A stretch of DNA of 64,000 bases from Liolophura sinensis (GCF_032854445.1 NC_088306.1:27251764-27315763), one strand, 5' to 3'. Numbered from the stretch's first letter, positions 12,480 through 25,193 are shown. A program made the numbers and translations. Notes: generated from the sequence alone by a model not told the origin.

Positions 12480-12744
12480 CTTCAGCCTTCACAATCCTCA
12501 AGTTTCCTCTTGTTGTCCTGTTCACGGTGCCTTAGGTATCGTCTCCATTTCTTTCACCATAGCATTGCACAAGGCCTGTCATGAGTAATGCTGTAGACAA
12601 CATATCAAGTGCTCCAGTGCTGATTCAAATTATGATGCTGTAAAATAAAACATACATACACATGAGCTAGCTCTTTATGTTACTGGTACGCATCGGCCAT
12701 GGCAAATGTCCTCAGGTAATGTGATTCTTCAAACTTTGGGTATG

Positions 12745-12880
12745 CTTGCAAGGTGTTTATTCAAGTATATTTTGACGGCATTAATTTGTGTAGACCGATA
12801 AATTCTTACATTTTGTAAAACTCTGACATTGGCCCATGTGACCAACGCAGTTTTGTCTCCAGAATCAAATTCCTGTGGGG
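12745..12880 (+). repeat. Interspersed repeat family B, copy 2
   Basis: It carries GGTGTTTATTCAAGTATATT, GACGGCATTAATTTGTGTAG and GTTTTGTCTCCAGAATCAAA, as in the copies at 2578 and 41846. Confidence 0.55.
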
Positions 12881-13106
12881 CATGAATTTCAATGTGGGGT
12901 ATACACCTATATGGCGCATATTGAAGATGACCTATTTAGTGGAGTAAACATTTCTGGCTATTATCAAACCAGAAAATCTTTAATGTACATGTACTGGCAA
13001 TATCACGTTACAGCACCCCACATATTTGTCCTTGATCAGTCAGGCCGGCGTATGGCATCTGCCCGTCACTGAAACCCCCATACTGCAGTAAGCCACACCA
13101 TGCAGT

Positions 13107-14070
13107 ATAGACCAATATCACGACAAATATATACCAGGTGATTCTATCTCAACGACGCGCAAACATTTACCAAAAGTGACGTTTTGGGGGCTATTATCGA
13201 GAAAAAACAGGGCATGGTTACTTTTTGGGGGAATTATACAAAACAAATGTGCAGTCTGTGTTGGGGGAGGGGGAGGGGGGGGGGGGGCTATATCACGACT
13301 AATATATAGTAGGTGATTAAGTCTTAATTAAGTTTAAGCACTCTGGAAAAGGGACTTCTTTTGCGGGAGCACCGGCCCCAACAGTACAGTTGGTAGAACA
13401 TACTCATCAGGAATGGTCGATCCAGGGTCAATCCTTGGTCGAGTCACACTTAAGAGCTTAGAAAAGGAAGTTGTAACTTCCTCACTTGACATTCAGCATG
13501 AAGAGGATAGTGCAACGACTGGTTGACCCGTATCAGTATAATGGCTCAGGCGGTACGGCTTACTTGCCTTCGGTAGGGCATCTCAGTGAAGCACCACTAG
13601 ATAAAGAGCGATGGAAATCCGTCCTGCAACAAAGAGGCACAATACATGCACTCTAAGGATTCCTTCGTCGTCATATGACTGAAAAATTGTTAAGACATTA
13701 AACCCCAACCACTCACTCACTCTTTTGCAGGCTATTGTGGACCAAAAAAAGGGCATGGTTACTGTTCGGTGGTATATACAAAAGAAATGCAAAATCTGTG
13801 GGGGACTATATCACAACAACTATATAGTCGGTGATTCCATCACAACAACGTGCATTCATACAAAAGAGATGCACAGTCTGTGTGTTGGGGGGGAGGGGGG
13901 GGGGGGGGGGGTGCTATATCACGACTAATATGTAGTCGGTGATTCCATCTCAATGATGTGCAAACATTCATCAAAACGCACTGTTTTAGGGGCTATTGTC
14001 AAGAGAAAAATAGTTACTTTTTGGGGGTATATACAAAAGAAATGCACAGTCTCTAGGGGGCTATATCTCT
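13107..14070 (+). repeat. About 155-bp satellite-like repeat, 3-4 copies, split by a SINE
   Basis: Units repeat the order CTATATCACGACTAATATAT, GGTGATT, ACGCGCAAACATT, GGGGGCTATTATCGAG, GGGCATGGTTACTTTTTGGG, ACAAAAGAAATGCACAGTCT, then a G run. Copies start near 13107, 13723 (partial), 13805 and 13912. The G runs at 13261-13287 and 13886-13911 vary in length. Confidence 0.75.
13365..13722 (+). mobile_element. SINE-1 inserted in the satellite-like repeat, with target-site duplication
   Basis: The tRNA-like head (CCGGCCCCAACAGTACAGTTGG, shortened here in meaning to its box A region) and box B (CCAGGGTCAATCCTTGG) are followed by the SINE-1 core and the tail CATTAAACCCCAACCACTCA. Flanks are TCTTTTGCGG at 13357-13366 and TCTTTTGCAGG at 13721-13731, a target-site duplication. 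Confidence 0.8.
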
Positions 14071-15158
14071 TAAATGGCATCTCTTAAATGACTGGCATCC
14101 CTCAAACGATTGACATCTCCTAAATGATTGACCACCCTTAAATGACTGGAATCTGGATCTAGATTGTTAACGTATAAGAAAATGGCTACCCGGAATTGCT
14201 GCCAATTTTTCAAACACTTTTGACCACAATATGGTTTCACTGCTGCAGTCTTTCATGGTTGTCCACATTTCGAAAATATGTTTATACCTTACGCTAACTT
14301 TGAGCGTGCAATAAAAGGCTGTTTATGCAATTTTGTGTTTGTTTCTTTAGTCACCCAATGCATTAACCTGATTCTGCGCATGCCTTTCTTGTATATCAGT
14401 GCACCACCAGTAGTTCCGATGACAGCATATATTGGCTGGCATGTATTCTGAGTTAGTCATGAGGTGTTATTTGGCGAGTAATACTAGTTACACGCTCTTA
14501 TCTTAATCGTGTTATAGCCCCCCAGATTGGGTTTTTACTCCCATAAATTGTATCTCGAGATGGATTTGGGTTGATATTTCACGACTAATGTATAACAGTG
14601 TAGATGCTCATTTTTCCTTGGGCTAGCGGGAAGGTGTACACAATCTTCACCATACACACAAGGTGGCCATTCATGGGCTTACACGGGTATCCTCCTGTTA
14701 CTTAGGATGCCATACAATACACAACACCAGGTAGAACTAGTCGATAAAAAAAAGGTGGGATTCCACAACACGATATTGCCCATGTACGACTGACTTCATA
14801 TTACACGTTACATGTTTAGAGTAGGTGAATTTGGTGTCCATAATACATGGTGGAATGGATCTGTGGGTTGGGACAATATGATTGATTATGTGTGAGTTCA
14901 TACATTCACCAGTATTTATCAATAATTTACATGTATTTGCAGTTTTTGACTGTCTTTTGATGTCAGGCTTATACGCAGCGCAAAAGATTTGTGGGTGGAG
15001 AGAACAGACAGACAAGATACAACTGCATCCTAAATTGGGCCACAGTAATGGGGTACGGCTGCACTAGAATAAGAATGATAACCATTATTTCTCTGACTGG
15101 GAAAGGTAAAAATAGAAGCAGAAACATTGGAAAAGCCCACTCCCTAATTACATTATTC

Positions 15159-15405
15159 CCACATCGCTAAGGTAACTCACTGGGAAAGAAATATCTTCCA
15201 CTTGCTAATCTGAACAGGTCACTTGCAACCATGTTATCATCATCATCACAATTAACGAATCACCAAATTCCGTGCCATAGCAGTGAACGGTGCAGAAAGT
15301 TCATTTCTGCAAGTGACAACATGGTGGCTAGTGACCACCTGTTCAGGTGAGTGAGTGGGGGATATCTCCTTACCTGTGAGTTACACAGGCGATGTGGGGA
15401 AATGT
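15159..15405. repeat. Foldback element with about 80-bp imperfect inverted arms
   Basis: The left arm starts CCCACATCGCTAAGGTAACT and includes TGAACAGGTCACTTGCAACC. The right arm, read inverted, gives CCCACATCGCCTGTGTAACT and TGAACAGGTGGTCACTAGCC. The centre is roughly 70 bp. It is followed by a short direct duplication of GCGATGTGGGGAAATGT. No coding frame. Confidence 0.7.
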
Positions 15406-17534
15406 GCGATGTGGGGAAATGTGCGTAGTCAGGCCCAGCTTTAACTGAAAGGTGTGCAGAGGAACTGCCAAGTTTAAATCTGGTAACATTTACAACGATT
15501 GCGCATGTGTTAGCTTAGTAACCATCGGAGCAGTTTCAGCTAGAAAGAGAACCTGCTTCTTTCAACAGACACCAAATATGACAAACCATAACATTATGAC
15601 TTCATATACTACTGTGGAAACATTCTTTCCACAGCCCATGAAGCAAATCTCTGCTCCCAAAAAATGACATCTGCCTACAGACAAGCCGTCAGCGTTAACC
15701 AACTAAGAGTTGAAACCCGAAACTACATACCAAATAATAAGGAAGCGTTGTTGTTGTAGCTGATAAACAATTGGGAGACGCCTACGGTTTAAAACCCATC
15801 TATCTCCTCTTTGTCAATTAACTGTCTGCGATCTCATTACACCGTCCTGAACAAATCGCATACACGACATTTAATCATAAATCTTCCACCCACATTACTC
15901 CAAAATCGATGAAAAAAATTATATCTTACATCTTTAAGTCGTCATTTCTTTTCAGGGACCATTTGTACCGCAAGGAAAAAAGAATTGCCGGTTAAGGGAG
16001 ATAACCTTTTTAGGGTTAAGACCGCTAGTAATGTAGGTGCAGACGACTTTGCATCTTCGTCGTAAGAAATTACTGGTTATTGCTGTTGACATCGTCATAT
16101 CTAATCTGGGATTAAGAGACGTCGCATGATCACAGATCCAACCAACACAGCATATAAAATGCTATATTTTATCACTTTTCACATTTACGGGTATTTATAA
16201 ACAAAATGCGAAAAATTAGAACATGTATTGTAGTTCATAGTCTGTGTTGGACTACTGTACGTTACATCTTCAAGTTGAATGTTTTTTTACGAGGAAATCT
16301 GAATTGAAACACGCATGTGTGCTATTTGCACATTTTTTCAGTTCATTTTAAAACATCAACCTGAAGAAAAAAAACTTATGTTGTCATATCCTTGATAAAG
16401 GCACCGAGAATCTCACAATGTTTCAAGACCAGGATGGCTGTGACTTTTCTTCACGTATAGAGATCGTTCTCTGTGAAAACTCAGCACGCTCAGTTGATGA
16501 ACTTTATATTTGCAGTATACCCAATCGCTCTTTTCGTGGCAGCCTATTAGGCCTCTACTGATATGGTAAGATTGCCTAAGTTGTGAATTAGGCCTGCATA
16601 TATTATTTAAAGCATGATTAATAATATTTAAACAACGGTTGCAACTGAAACCTCTATTGAAATAATGCTGTTTCAATAAGGGCTTTGTTTTACATTTATG
16701 ACCCTTATTGAAATAAGTCAACTAGACACATTCAAAGGAGTTTGTGCATAAAGTGATAAGTATTTTATACGAATTCTTTTGAAGCAGAAAATTAGTACAA
16801 AGTTGTGCTGTGTAACAGAGATGTCCACATACATGTGGTACCATTTTAAATACTTTTTATGTGGTATTTTTGTTTCTTGGATCTCATTTGTTTCTGCCTT
16901 TTTAAAGGGCAAACCACTGAGGGATATGTGATCAGTGAACAAATTCAATATTCGCCCTCCCATCATCTGCTCCTTAGCATAGAGTAATTTCCATTTTAAT
17001 ATCCAATGGCTTCTAATACCCATTGAATGACTTGAGGTGGACCTTTTGCTTTCCAAAGACTTTCACTGCAAATATGGCGCTCGTCAGATTCGATTATGTT
17101 TTTATCTATTGCATTCTGTGTAAATAACTGTTCTTCATTGTTGATAAGGCGAATCTCTTTAATGATATCTTCTAATTTGTGAACATCATTAGTCCTGACT
17201 GTTTATTTGTGCCAGTTAAAGGTGACTTGATAGCAGGAAGACTATACGAACGGTGCAAATCCTGTGTACTTCATTGTTTAAGTATAAATGAGCATGAGGT
17301 TGAAAAAGGCTGAGAGGTCAATGAAGGCATGTAGTCAATAGGGCTAAGAAATTCAGTTTCCTTAATTCGCTTTATTTGTTGTCTCAATAAAGTATGCCGT
17401 TTAACATGAAACTTACTGTCAGTTGTATTGACTTGACTAAAGCTGGTTTCGTTGGTTGATTGATCGTTTGGTTCATACGGGTTTAGTACAGTTCAGGCTA
17501 CAAATGTTGACGCTTAACATAAAATGTCCTTTAA

Positions 17535-18475
17535 TCATATTTATTTATTTAATTATTTGATTGGTGTTCCACGCTGTACTCACTTATATATTGGGTGGGC
17601 ATAAAAAATGGGCCGTACTTTGACACTCAATATCCCCGAAACCATGTTACGTCAGCTTCTAAAATTTTACACTTAAAAGCCATTGTGTCCTAACAGAAAT
17701 CTATTAACCTTAATAGACTTCTGGTCCTAAGTATACAGACCAAATTTCAATTTCATCCTTCAAGATTTCTGTTCATGGGACCAAAATCAAAACAGAGTCA
17801 AAACGCATGTTCCGGACATTTCAAAATGATGTTCTACCTTGTTTTACTCGAAAAATTGATCAATTCCTTGTCCGCTGCAGAGAAAACCATCTTGACTCAG
17901 CAAGACTTGTGCCTATCTGGCAGAAGGGTTTCTCTGACACTAGAACCAGACAATTTTTCCAGAGGACACTTGATTGACACGTGTCACAAAGGTTCAACGC
18001 GCGCTCTACTCATGACACCTGACAGGTGATGCAATGTGGGTCACGAGGCGTGCGTTTTTGAGGCTATGTTTTCATTTTAACCCTATGTACAGACTACTCA
18101 AGCTATGACCTTGGAAATTAGTCAGTATATTACAACAATCATGCCATTTGAATGTCTAAAGTTTGAAAGGGTTTGAGCAAAGGGTAATGGAACAATGCAG
18201 CATCAAAGTATAGCCCATTTTTTTGTGCCCACCCGATATATATTATTTCACTTATACGACGGCGGCCATTATTAGTGTCGGGGGAAACCGGACAGCGCCT
18301 GGGGGAAACCCACGACCTTCCGACAACCGGAAAGAAAGCCAACGTGAGTTGGAGTTGAACTCACGATCGCACTGGTCAGAAGGCTCTTGAATCAGAATTA
18401 TTAGACCCCCACAGTTTCTGATATTTTGAATACGTGATATTCTATCCATTAGAGAGATAATGCCTTTGAAACTAT
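17535..18475 (-). mobile_element. SINE-2, minus orientation, split by a MITE
   Basis: The left part (17535-17592) is the A/T tail with TTATTTGATTGGTGTTCCAC. The right part (from 18235) resumes with TATTTCACTTATACGACGGC, GGGGAAACCCACGACCTTCC and the tRNA-like end near 18345-18475. The two parts are one element interrupted at 17593-18234. Confidence 0.75.
17593..18234. mobile_element. MITE of about 642 bp with terminal inverted repeats, nested in a SINE
   Basis: The left end is GGGTGGGCATAAAAAATGGG. The right end, inverted, is GGGTGGGCACAAAAAAATGGGC (one indel, few substitutions, about 30 bp in all). The flanks carry TATATATT at 17585-17592 and 18237-18244. An 8-bp duplication would fit a hAT-type or similar cut-and-paste source, but the exact ends are ambiguous by two bases. 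No transposase is encoded. The 84-codon frame inside it is not recognisable. Confidence 0.72.
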
Positions 18476-18559
18476 AATATTACAAAGGTGTAAAATATTT
18501 CAAATGGCGAGTAGAATATGCGCAAGAGTGTCTCATTAAAATAAATCTTCTTTACTTCA

Positions 18560-18720
18560 AGGGGTCTCCGTGGCTCAGTTGGTTAGCGCGCTAGCGCGGC
18601 GTAATGACCCAGGAGTCACCAATGCGGTCGCTATGAGTTCAAGTCCAGCTAATGCTGGCTTCCTCACCGACTGTACGTGGGAAGGTCTGCCAGCAACCTG
18701 CGGATGGTCGTGGGTCCTCC
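18560..18720 (+). mobile_element. SINE-2 head, cleanest tRNA-like region in the window
   Basis: GGGGTCTCCGTGGCTCAGTT starts a tRNA-like head with box A (TGGCTCAGTTGGTTAGCG) and box B (GCTATGAGTTCAAGTCCAG). The family core runs to GCGGATGGTCGTGGGT, and the 3' half is missing. Confidence 0.8.
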
Positions 18721-18845
18721 TTCAATAGGAGTTGCCGTCTCAACCCCTACTGAAAAAATATTTCAATAGGGGTTACGACTGTATTTGTTTCAGTTGGGGT
18801 AACTTATTTAAATAGGGGTTGCGACAACGGCTGTACAAACATTGT
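18715..18845. repeat. Short hairpin-rich element after the SINE head
   Basis: Alternating AACCCCTACTGAAA and TTTCAATAGGGGTT motifs form nested inverted repeats between the truncated SINE and the next unique DNA. It probably is a foldback insertion that removed the SINE 3' half. Confidence 0.5.
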
Positions 18846-18871
18846 GTTTATTACATCAACATGCATACAAC

Positions 18872-19081
18872 ATACCCTAAAATTTGACCACAAAAGAGCA
18901 TTTTGGAAGCAAGAAAATGTCGTGAGATAGTACATTTTCTGGTTCTAAACTTTATATTTTCCACTTAGGATATCACCATACCTTCCAAACACCTCTCTTT
19001 TCGAAAATCCACATTAGTCCCTAGAATCTGGAATAATTATCCACTTTGTCATGGTCGAAATTTTAGGTCATTTAGGGTACC
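18872..19081 (+). mobile_element. MITE family A copy
   Basis: It begins ACCCTAAAATTTGACCACAA, passes through CATACCTTCCAAACACCTCT and ends GAAATTTTAGGTCATTTAGGGTA, the inverted form of its start. Confidence 0.65.
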
Positions 19082-19393
19082 TTTATTTCCTGTGAGGTAT
19101 TATTCGCGGAAATTTGAGATGCATGTCTTCCCACCAATTTCAATACTGTGGACTGCTTCTCTTATTTGATCAGTGTTTTACACCATATAGTTGAAGACTA
19201 CGTCACTTGTACACACCACTAGCATTATGGCACATGGAAACCCAGGCTCTTACAGGTATGTATTATTTACATAGTATGTCTGGCACATTCCTGTGGAAAC
19301 TGGTCTTTTCACATACAAAAACCAATGCTGACTGGAGCCCTTAAAGTGGAGATAGGATTCCCTGGGATAAATTTGCAGCCTTGGTCACACTCG

Positions 19394-21740
19394 CATTTCA
19401 TTTCATTTCATTTTTTATTCACCACAAACCTTAAATTAAATACATAAGTATGATACATAAGCGATACATTTGGCGAGAATAAAGCTCACAAGGGCTTGTT
19501 CTATCCCATGAGAAGTAGAATGTTATATAAAAGAGTATATACATAGATTGATGGTAATGATATTACAGTGACATATATAACCTTACATAGTAACGAACAA
19601 ATGTTCGCAATCAGGCGGCATAAAAGATATTGGAAACTTTAGGCAGAGGAACTTCAGGGAACTAAAAAGAAATGTGGAATTTATAATACGAAGAGTGGTG
19701 AGTAGTTTATTCCATTCTCGAGGGCAAATTGTTCTTAACGAGAAGTACGATATGTTTGTTCTGTACATAGGTCTATTATAATCCAATCGAGTTACTCTAG
19801 TCACATAGTGATGGGTAGCAGATTGTTTTAACAGATAAGTTTTGAAGCTGGGAGGAATAAGTTTGGGGTGAAAACTTGTCTGCTAAGAGTGATACAAATA
19901 GAATGTTCATCTCTCGCAGTGGTAAGATGGATAGTTGACGGAACAGAGGGGATGTGTGATCATTTCTCTTTGAATGGGTGCTAGTTCGAATGACGCGTTT
20001 CTGCAGGTTCTGTAAGGGTGTGAAATGAGTTCGATATGTATTGCCCCATATAATGTATCCGTATGAAAGGTAAGGATATATAAGAGAAAAATACAGAATA
20101 AATAATGTTTTGTTCTTCACAGAATACTTTATGTGGCTTATCAACCCGAGATTTCTAGACACCTTTGTACTAATATAGTCGATATGAGAAGTCCAGTTAA
20201 GTCTGGAATTGAAGACCATTCCAAGAAATTTAAATTTATGTAATCTTTCTATTTCATTGTTACATTTTTTTAAAAGGGGCGGTGAGCTTACTTTCTTTTT
20301 AGTGAGAGAGGTTATGAGAAGATATTTTGTCTTGGTAATGTTCAGGGACAGGCGGTTGCAGCAGAACCAAGTACATGTATGAAGTTTTTCAAGTTCAATG
20401 GACATAGTATTACAGAGATCATTGTGCTGGTATCATCTATAAACAAAAATGAAGAAGGCTAGATACATGAGAGATATCGTTGATATAAAGAAGGAACAAA
20501 AAAGGTCCTAAAACAGAGCCTTGCGGAACTCCACATTATACAGATTCAGTTGATGATAAAGTGTCAGAAAACGATACACACTGAATTCTATTATATAAAT
20601 AACTTCTGAACTAAGAGTTACTTATACCTCTTAAACCATAGTATTGAAGTTTACGCAAAAGTATGGCATGATTTACTGTATCGAATGCCTTTGAAAGGTC
20701 GAGAAATGTGACTATACTGTACAGTTTGTTGTCCTTGGCAGTCACTAATTTATCATACAATGAACAAGCAGCCAGAGATGTTGAGTGATTTGCTCTGAAG
20801 CCATACCGGTTTTTATCAATCATACCGTTAGTTTCTGCATGGCTAAATACTGCATTTGAAGTTATTTTCTCAAGTATTTTACTGAAACAGGAAAGTACGT
20901 ATATAGGTCGGTAGTTTTCCAGTAGGTTAGCCTCCCCTGTTTTGTATACAGGCGACACTTTATCAATTTTCATACAGTTGGGAACTTTGCCTAATACGTA
21001 AGACAAGTTGATAATTTATGACAGAGGGGCAGAAATGTGATCGGAGACAAGTTCAACGACTGACATTCGAATTCCATCAATACCGCAGAGGCTGGGGATT
21101 TCAGGTCCGAGATAACAGAAGTAACATCACTTCTGGTGTTACATGTGGAAAGGAAAAATTTTTGGCCAATGGTTCGCTTAAGTAATCTGTAAACTGTTCA
21201 TTTACTGCGGGAATTTCTGCGTCGGAACTACTGGCTACAGAATTAAAGTATTAAAGCTGTTCGCTATCGTAGCAGTGTCAGTTATATCAGTACCATTTAT
21301 ATTGAAGGACAACGGCAGTTCTCGAGACTTCGTGCTATTCATTAATTCATTTAAAAGTTTCCAGGCACCTTTAATATCATTGTTTACCTTATCTGTCCTA
21401 AAAGTAGAGTTTTCTTGCAAAGCAAATACTATTGTTTAGCTTGTTCCTGAAGGATCTGTACTTTTTTTCAGATTGTTCGTCTGTATATTTAAGTTATAGT
21501 CAATATAATCTGGTTTTTCTGTTTTCATTCAAAGATAGATGTCAGAAGGCCGCCCGTTACCCACGGTTTTAATGATCTTTTCATGAAATTTGAGTTGAGT
21601 AACGGGAAAACAGCGGTTATAGATAGAACATTCAACTAAAGGCATGATTTACATCATGCCGAGTTTAGAACAGAGTTCCAGTTTGTACTTTCTACTTCAT
21701 CGATAAAACTTTGCTTCTCAGATGCACTGTATTTCCGGTA
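19394..21740 (-). pseudogene. 5'-truncated, broken LINE (jockey/CR1-group reverse transcriptase)
   Basis: On the minus strand, reading 21.7 to 19.4 kb, the fragments follow non-LTR retrotransposon order. A pre-RT spacer comes first, then RT blocks with [19 protein letters not shown] at about 20.9 kb, [15 protein letters not shown] at about 20.7 kb, VPQGSVLGPFLFLLYIND at about 20.5 kb, the catalytic box as FIDDT at about 20.44 kb, and a thumb region with HKFKFLGMVFNSRLNWTSHI at about 20.2 kb. Reading-frame breaks occur at least at 20.4-20.6 and 21.0-21.2 kb. The usual F/Y-A-D-D is FIDD here and lies out of frame with its neighbours. The 3' end is an AAATG-type repeat (19394-19412). No endonuclease domain is present. 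It is a dead copy. Confidence 0.85.
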
Positions 21741-22450
21741 CTGCAATTTTTCTGTATTTTATACATAAATGTACCATACCTAAACTTCAACATAGCTATC
21801 CCTCACACCAGGAAATCAGAATCGATTCTGCATCCCCTTTGAACGTTGTTATGATATAGATTTTGTTGTCTTGGAAAACCTCCATTGCGGGATTTAGAAA
21901 TGGTATATCAATTCACAGAGTTCGCACTTAGTTTGTGTATAAGTTATTAGACTGCAGAGGACCTACATGTTGTACAGAAATCTGATGGACTCCTTTAACG
22001 TTCAGGAATACATGGAGTATATAGCTGTATACCAAGGGAAGGAAAAAATCTCTCTGGGATCGATCTTGTAAACCAGTTTGTAATCTGAGGTTTTCTGTCT
22101 GTTTAATTTCGTACATACCTTTGTCTTTGGGAGTTTGTGGCATACGATTGTCGGACAGGTTTAGAACAGGGCGCGAGTTTTACTGGGTTTCATGAACGTG
22201 GCCAAGCACTGTAGGCATTCAAAATGGATCATTGCATAAGGAACCAACCCAACAAGCACAACTACATAAATGAAGACAGGGTTTCCAATCGGATATCTAA
22301 TATATAGGACTTCTACATTCTAGATATTCGAATTCCTACAGTGAGAAGCAATTAACATAGTGGTTCAACAAACCGACGAATGTCTCAATCGTGCCTCGAT
22401 ACAGGCGAATCGCCAAGGACTACGACAGCAGTTAACTAAGTGCTCAGATT

Positions 22451-22465
22451 GAAATTTCTTTCGGG
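22451..22465 (-). promoter_or_regulatory. Histone downstream element
   Basis: The minus strand reads CCCGAAAGAAATTTC, starting about 10 nt after the stem-loop. It contains the GAAAGA core that pairs with U7 snRNA for 3' cleavage. Confidence 0.8.
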
Positions 22466-22474
22466 AGATTTGTT

Positions 22475-22490
22475 GGCCCTGAAAAGGGCC
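22475..22490 (-). terminator. Histone mRNA 3' stem-loop
   Basis: The minus strand reads GGCCCTTTTCAGGGCC, a perfect 6-bp stem with a 4-nt loop, matching the SLBP-binding consensus of replication-dependent histone mRNAs. Confidence 0.95.
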
Positions 22491-22525
22491 GTTGGAATGG
22501 GTTAAGGAAGCCTGGTAGTTGATAT

Positions 22526-22984
<459 letters not shown>

Positions 22985-23006
22985 TCAGTTGAACTCCGCG
23001 CCTTGC

Positions 23007-23013
23007 TTTTATA
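23007..23013 (-). promoter_or_regulatory. TATA box of histone H3
   Basis: TATAAAA on the minus strand, 71 nt before the ATG. Confidence 0.85.
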
Positions 23014-23045
23014 CACAGCTTGCCTTTGTTCTCCGACGGCGGTTC

Positions 23046-23128
23046 ATTGGTCAGCAAATTTCCGCGCTACCATTTCATTGGCTCTAATTTCTCATCACCG
23101 ATTGGTTAATTTCCTCTACGCTGATTGG
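23046..23128 (-). promoter_or_regulatory. Four CCAAT boxes of the histone H3 promoter
   Basis: ATTGG on the plus strand (CCAAT on minus) occurs at 23046-23050, 23077-23081, 23101-23105 and 23124-23128, all within 125 nt upstream of the TATA box. Clustered CCAAT boxes bound by NF-Y are typical of histone promoters. Confidence 0.8.
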
Positions 23129-23754
23129 TCGGAAAAGGCGCACTATTCAACTTCACCCAAAATTTACAATCCTCGAAGCTCAGTGAACTTAAATCTGCAC
23201 ATATATTCAAACACTCGGTCTTTTGTTGATGTTGATTAACCGGTTTACAGAAATTTCTGACGAAGTGGAGCGTACGCCTTAAAGCAAACTCAACAGCTGA
23301 ATATATTGTTACATACATAGACATATATGTTCATGTAGCCGAAAGCTTACATTTGTTTACAATTGTGTTCACTAATGACTGGTTACGGTTATATCCAGTA
23401 TTCAGTTGCAAACAGTTGAATACATGTATCCTTGTAGCGTTATACTTTGTTGTGTTTTATTAGAAGCTTGGCCTTGGTTAACAGTGTTTCAAACATACAG
23501 TTACTATTTAGATTTTTTAAACATATTCTAGCACACACTGTAATTGATGCATTGGTGTTTCTTCAAAGATGCATGAATGGCGTTTTTCCCTGGCACCTTT
23601 GCAGAGTGGATACCATGCTGTATCATGCTGACCATGCCTTCAGCCTTGGACAGCACGGATTCTGACCTGGTTAATTTTTGCGCTTTTTCCATGTGCCACC
23701 TGTCACTGCAGCCTGGCTGCCCCTTTGTGATAGGCAGTGAACGGTGGTTTGGGA

Positions 23755-23845
23755 AGGGGTCGGTGGGGGTGGGGTTGAGTGTGTATGGGCGGGGGGTCGG
23801 GGGAGTGAGCATGGAGATGTGAGCGTCGGGGGTGGGAGGTATAGG
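23755..23845 (+). repeat. G-rich tract with quadruplex potential
   Basis: Runs of four to six G recur on the plus strand (GGGGTCGGTGGGGGTGGGG, GGGCGGGGGGTCGGGGG), enough for several alternative quadruplexes. Confidence 0.6.
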
Positions 23846-24959
23846 TCGTGTGCAAAAGGAAGCCATTTTTGGCGTAAGATTGAGTATTGCCCACTGGGTG
23901 TCTATTGTTAGCGGTGTCAAAAGCTGGCCAGAGGCCCTTGACTGGTAAGGGCATACACTGCGCAATATACACACTTACCTCAAAGATGGCTACCACTGCA
24001 AACCGTCTATTGTGGCGGTAGGGTTGGAGGGGTTATTAGTTTATATATCATGGGTAGTGGACTTTCTCTATGATATGCAGTACTCAGAGATACAATAACA
24101 TCACTGTATAAAGCACTTTACAATTACTACGTAAATTGTCGTTAGCTTGTGTCGTTAAAGATGAAAGCTTCATAAAGCTATGCCAATTATTTCCCTACAC
24201 CCCATAGTTCTAGTAGAATGTTTCAAAATATTGGCTTTAACAGCAGTTGGAAAAGTCGAAAAATGCATTATGCAGTTAGCTCAGCTCACACAGACATTAG
24301 GCTAATAACACTTGATTCCTTGTTTCCAGTGTTAATATTGGTGTGGGCGGTGGAACAATTGTTATTTTTCATTATCATTATTTTGGCAGTCTTTTGTGAG
24401 AATGTCTGGCAAGAAATGAAATGATGAGTTCAGATGAGAAGGGGCTCAGGGTGAGGGGATAAAATGGCAAGCACGTGATACAGTAAATTAGGAGTCTGTT
24501 GTGATTGCCCTTATACATTGCTAGAGATATTTATTTAAAAATCCTGACTCTTCCACCAGAACTTCCTGTGTCAGATGTGGTAATTATCATGCTGGAGACA
24601 ATAAAAAGAGATAAAAATTTTACCTATCAATGATTCGTCAAATGAATTTGTAAATGTACTAACATAGCGCGATGCTTAGGGAGAAGGAAAATCATGACTT
24701 TCACCATAATTTTGAAAATTCTTTGGTGTGTTTTATGATGTCAGTTTCTTTGATGAAGCTCGTAATCATAAGAATGTTCTAAAATATTCTCACAGCAAGG
24801 TATGCATGGGCAGCATTTCAGGCACTGGTCACTCTGGAAAAGCTTGACCAGGTTTTGTTCACTTTTGTTGTAATTAATAAATTTCGTACTTTTTGTGTAT
24901 CTCGTATCTCGTTTATGTTGTTATAAAGTGATATCCCTCAGTAGGACTATTCACATAGC

Positions 24960-25065
24960 TCCCCCTCCGAGCCTGCCCAATTCTTCCCACCATGATGCTG
25001 GCTGCTGTTGTATAAATGAAATATTCTTGAGTATGGCATAAACACCACTCAAGTAAATTGAAAAT
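24960..25065 (+). mobile_element. SINE-2 3' fragment
   Basis: It carries CATGATGCTGGCTGCTGTTG and GAAATATTCTTGAGTATGGC followed by ACACCACTCAAGTAAATTG. Confidence 0.65.
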
Positions 25066-25147
25066 TGAAAGACCTCAGGCCTAAGACCTGCAGAAGTAGC
25101 ATAACATGAATATGAAAGTAGCAAGATCATTACTGTGTATACTGGTG

Positions 25148-25149
<2 letters not shown>

Positions 25150-25193
<44 letters not shown>
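25150..25193. repeat. TA/AT microsatellite
   Basis: About 22 uninterrupted AT dinucleotides. Confidence 0.95.

Larger units (their letters stand above)
12480..22450. other. Gene-poor interval between the coiled-coil gene and histone H3
   Basis: No exon chain was found on either strand. The listed contents are a satellite-like repeat, two SINE families, foldback repeats, a nested MITE and a truncated LINE. The promoter and 5' UTR of the coiled-coil gene must lie in the part nearest 12.5-16 kb but show no recognisable TATA box. Confidence 0.6.

Noticed and set aside
17775-18029. Transposase remnant in the nested MITE
   Set aside because: The 84-codon frame shows no DDE/D-type or zinc-finger motif.
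18560-18640. Functional tRNA gene
   Set aside because: Box A and B are present, but the sequence runs into the SINE core and no acceptor stem closes.
23528-23974. 148-codon minus-strand frame upstream of H3
   Set aside because: Crosses the G/C-rich tract and gives Pro/Thr low complexity. No family motif or promoter signal.
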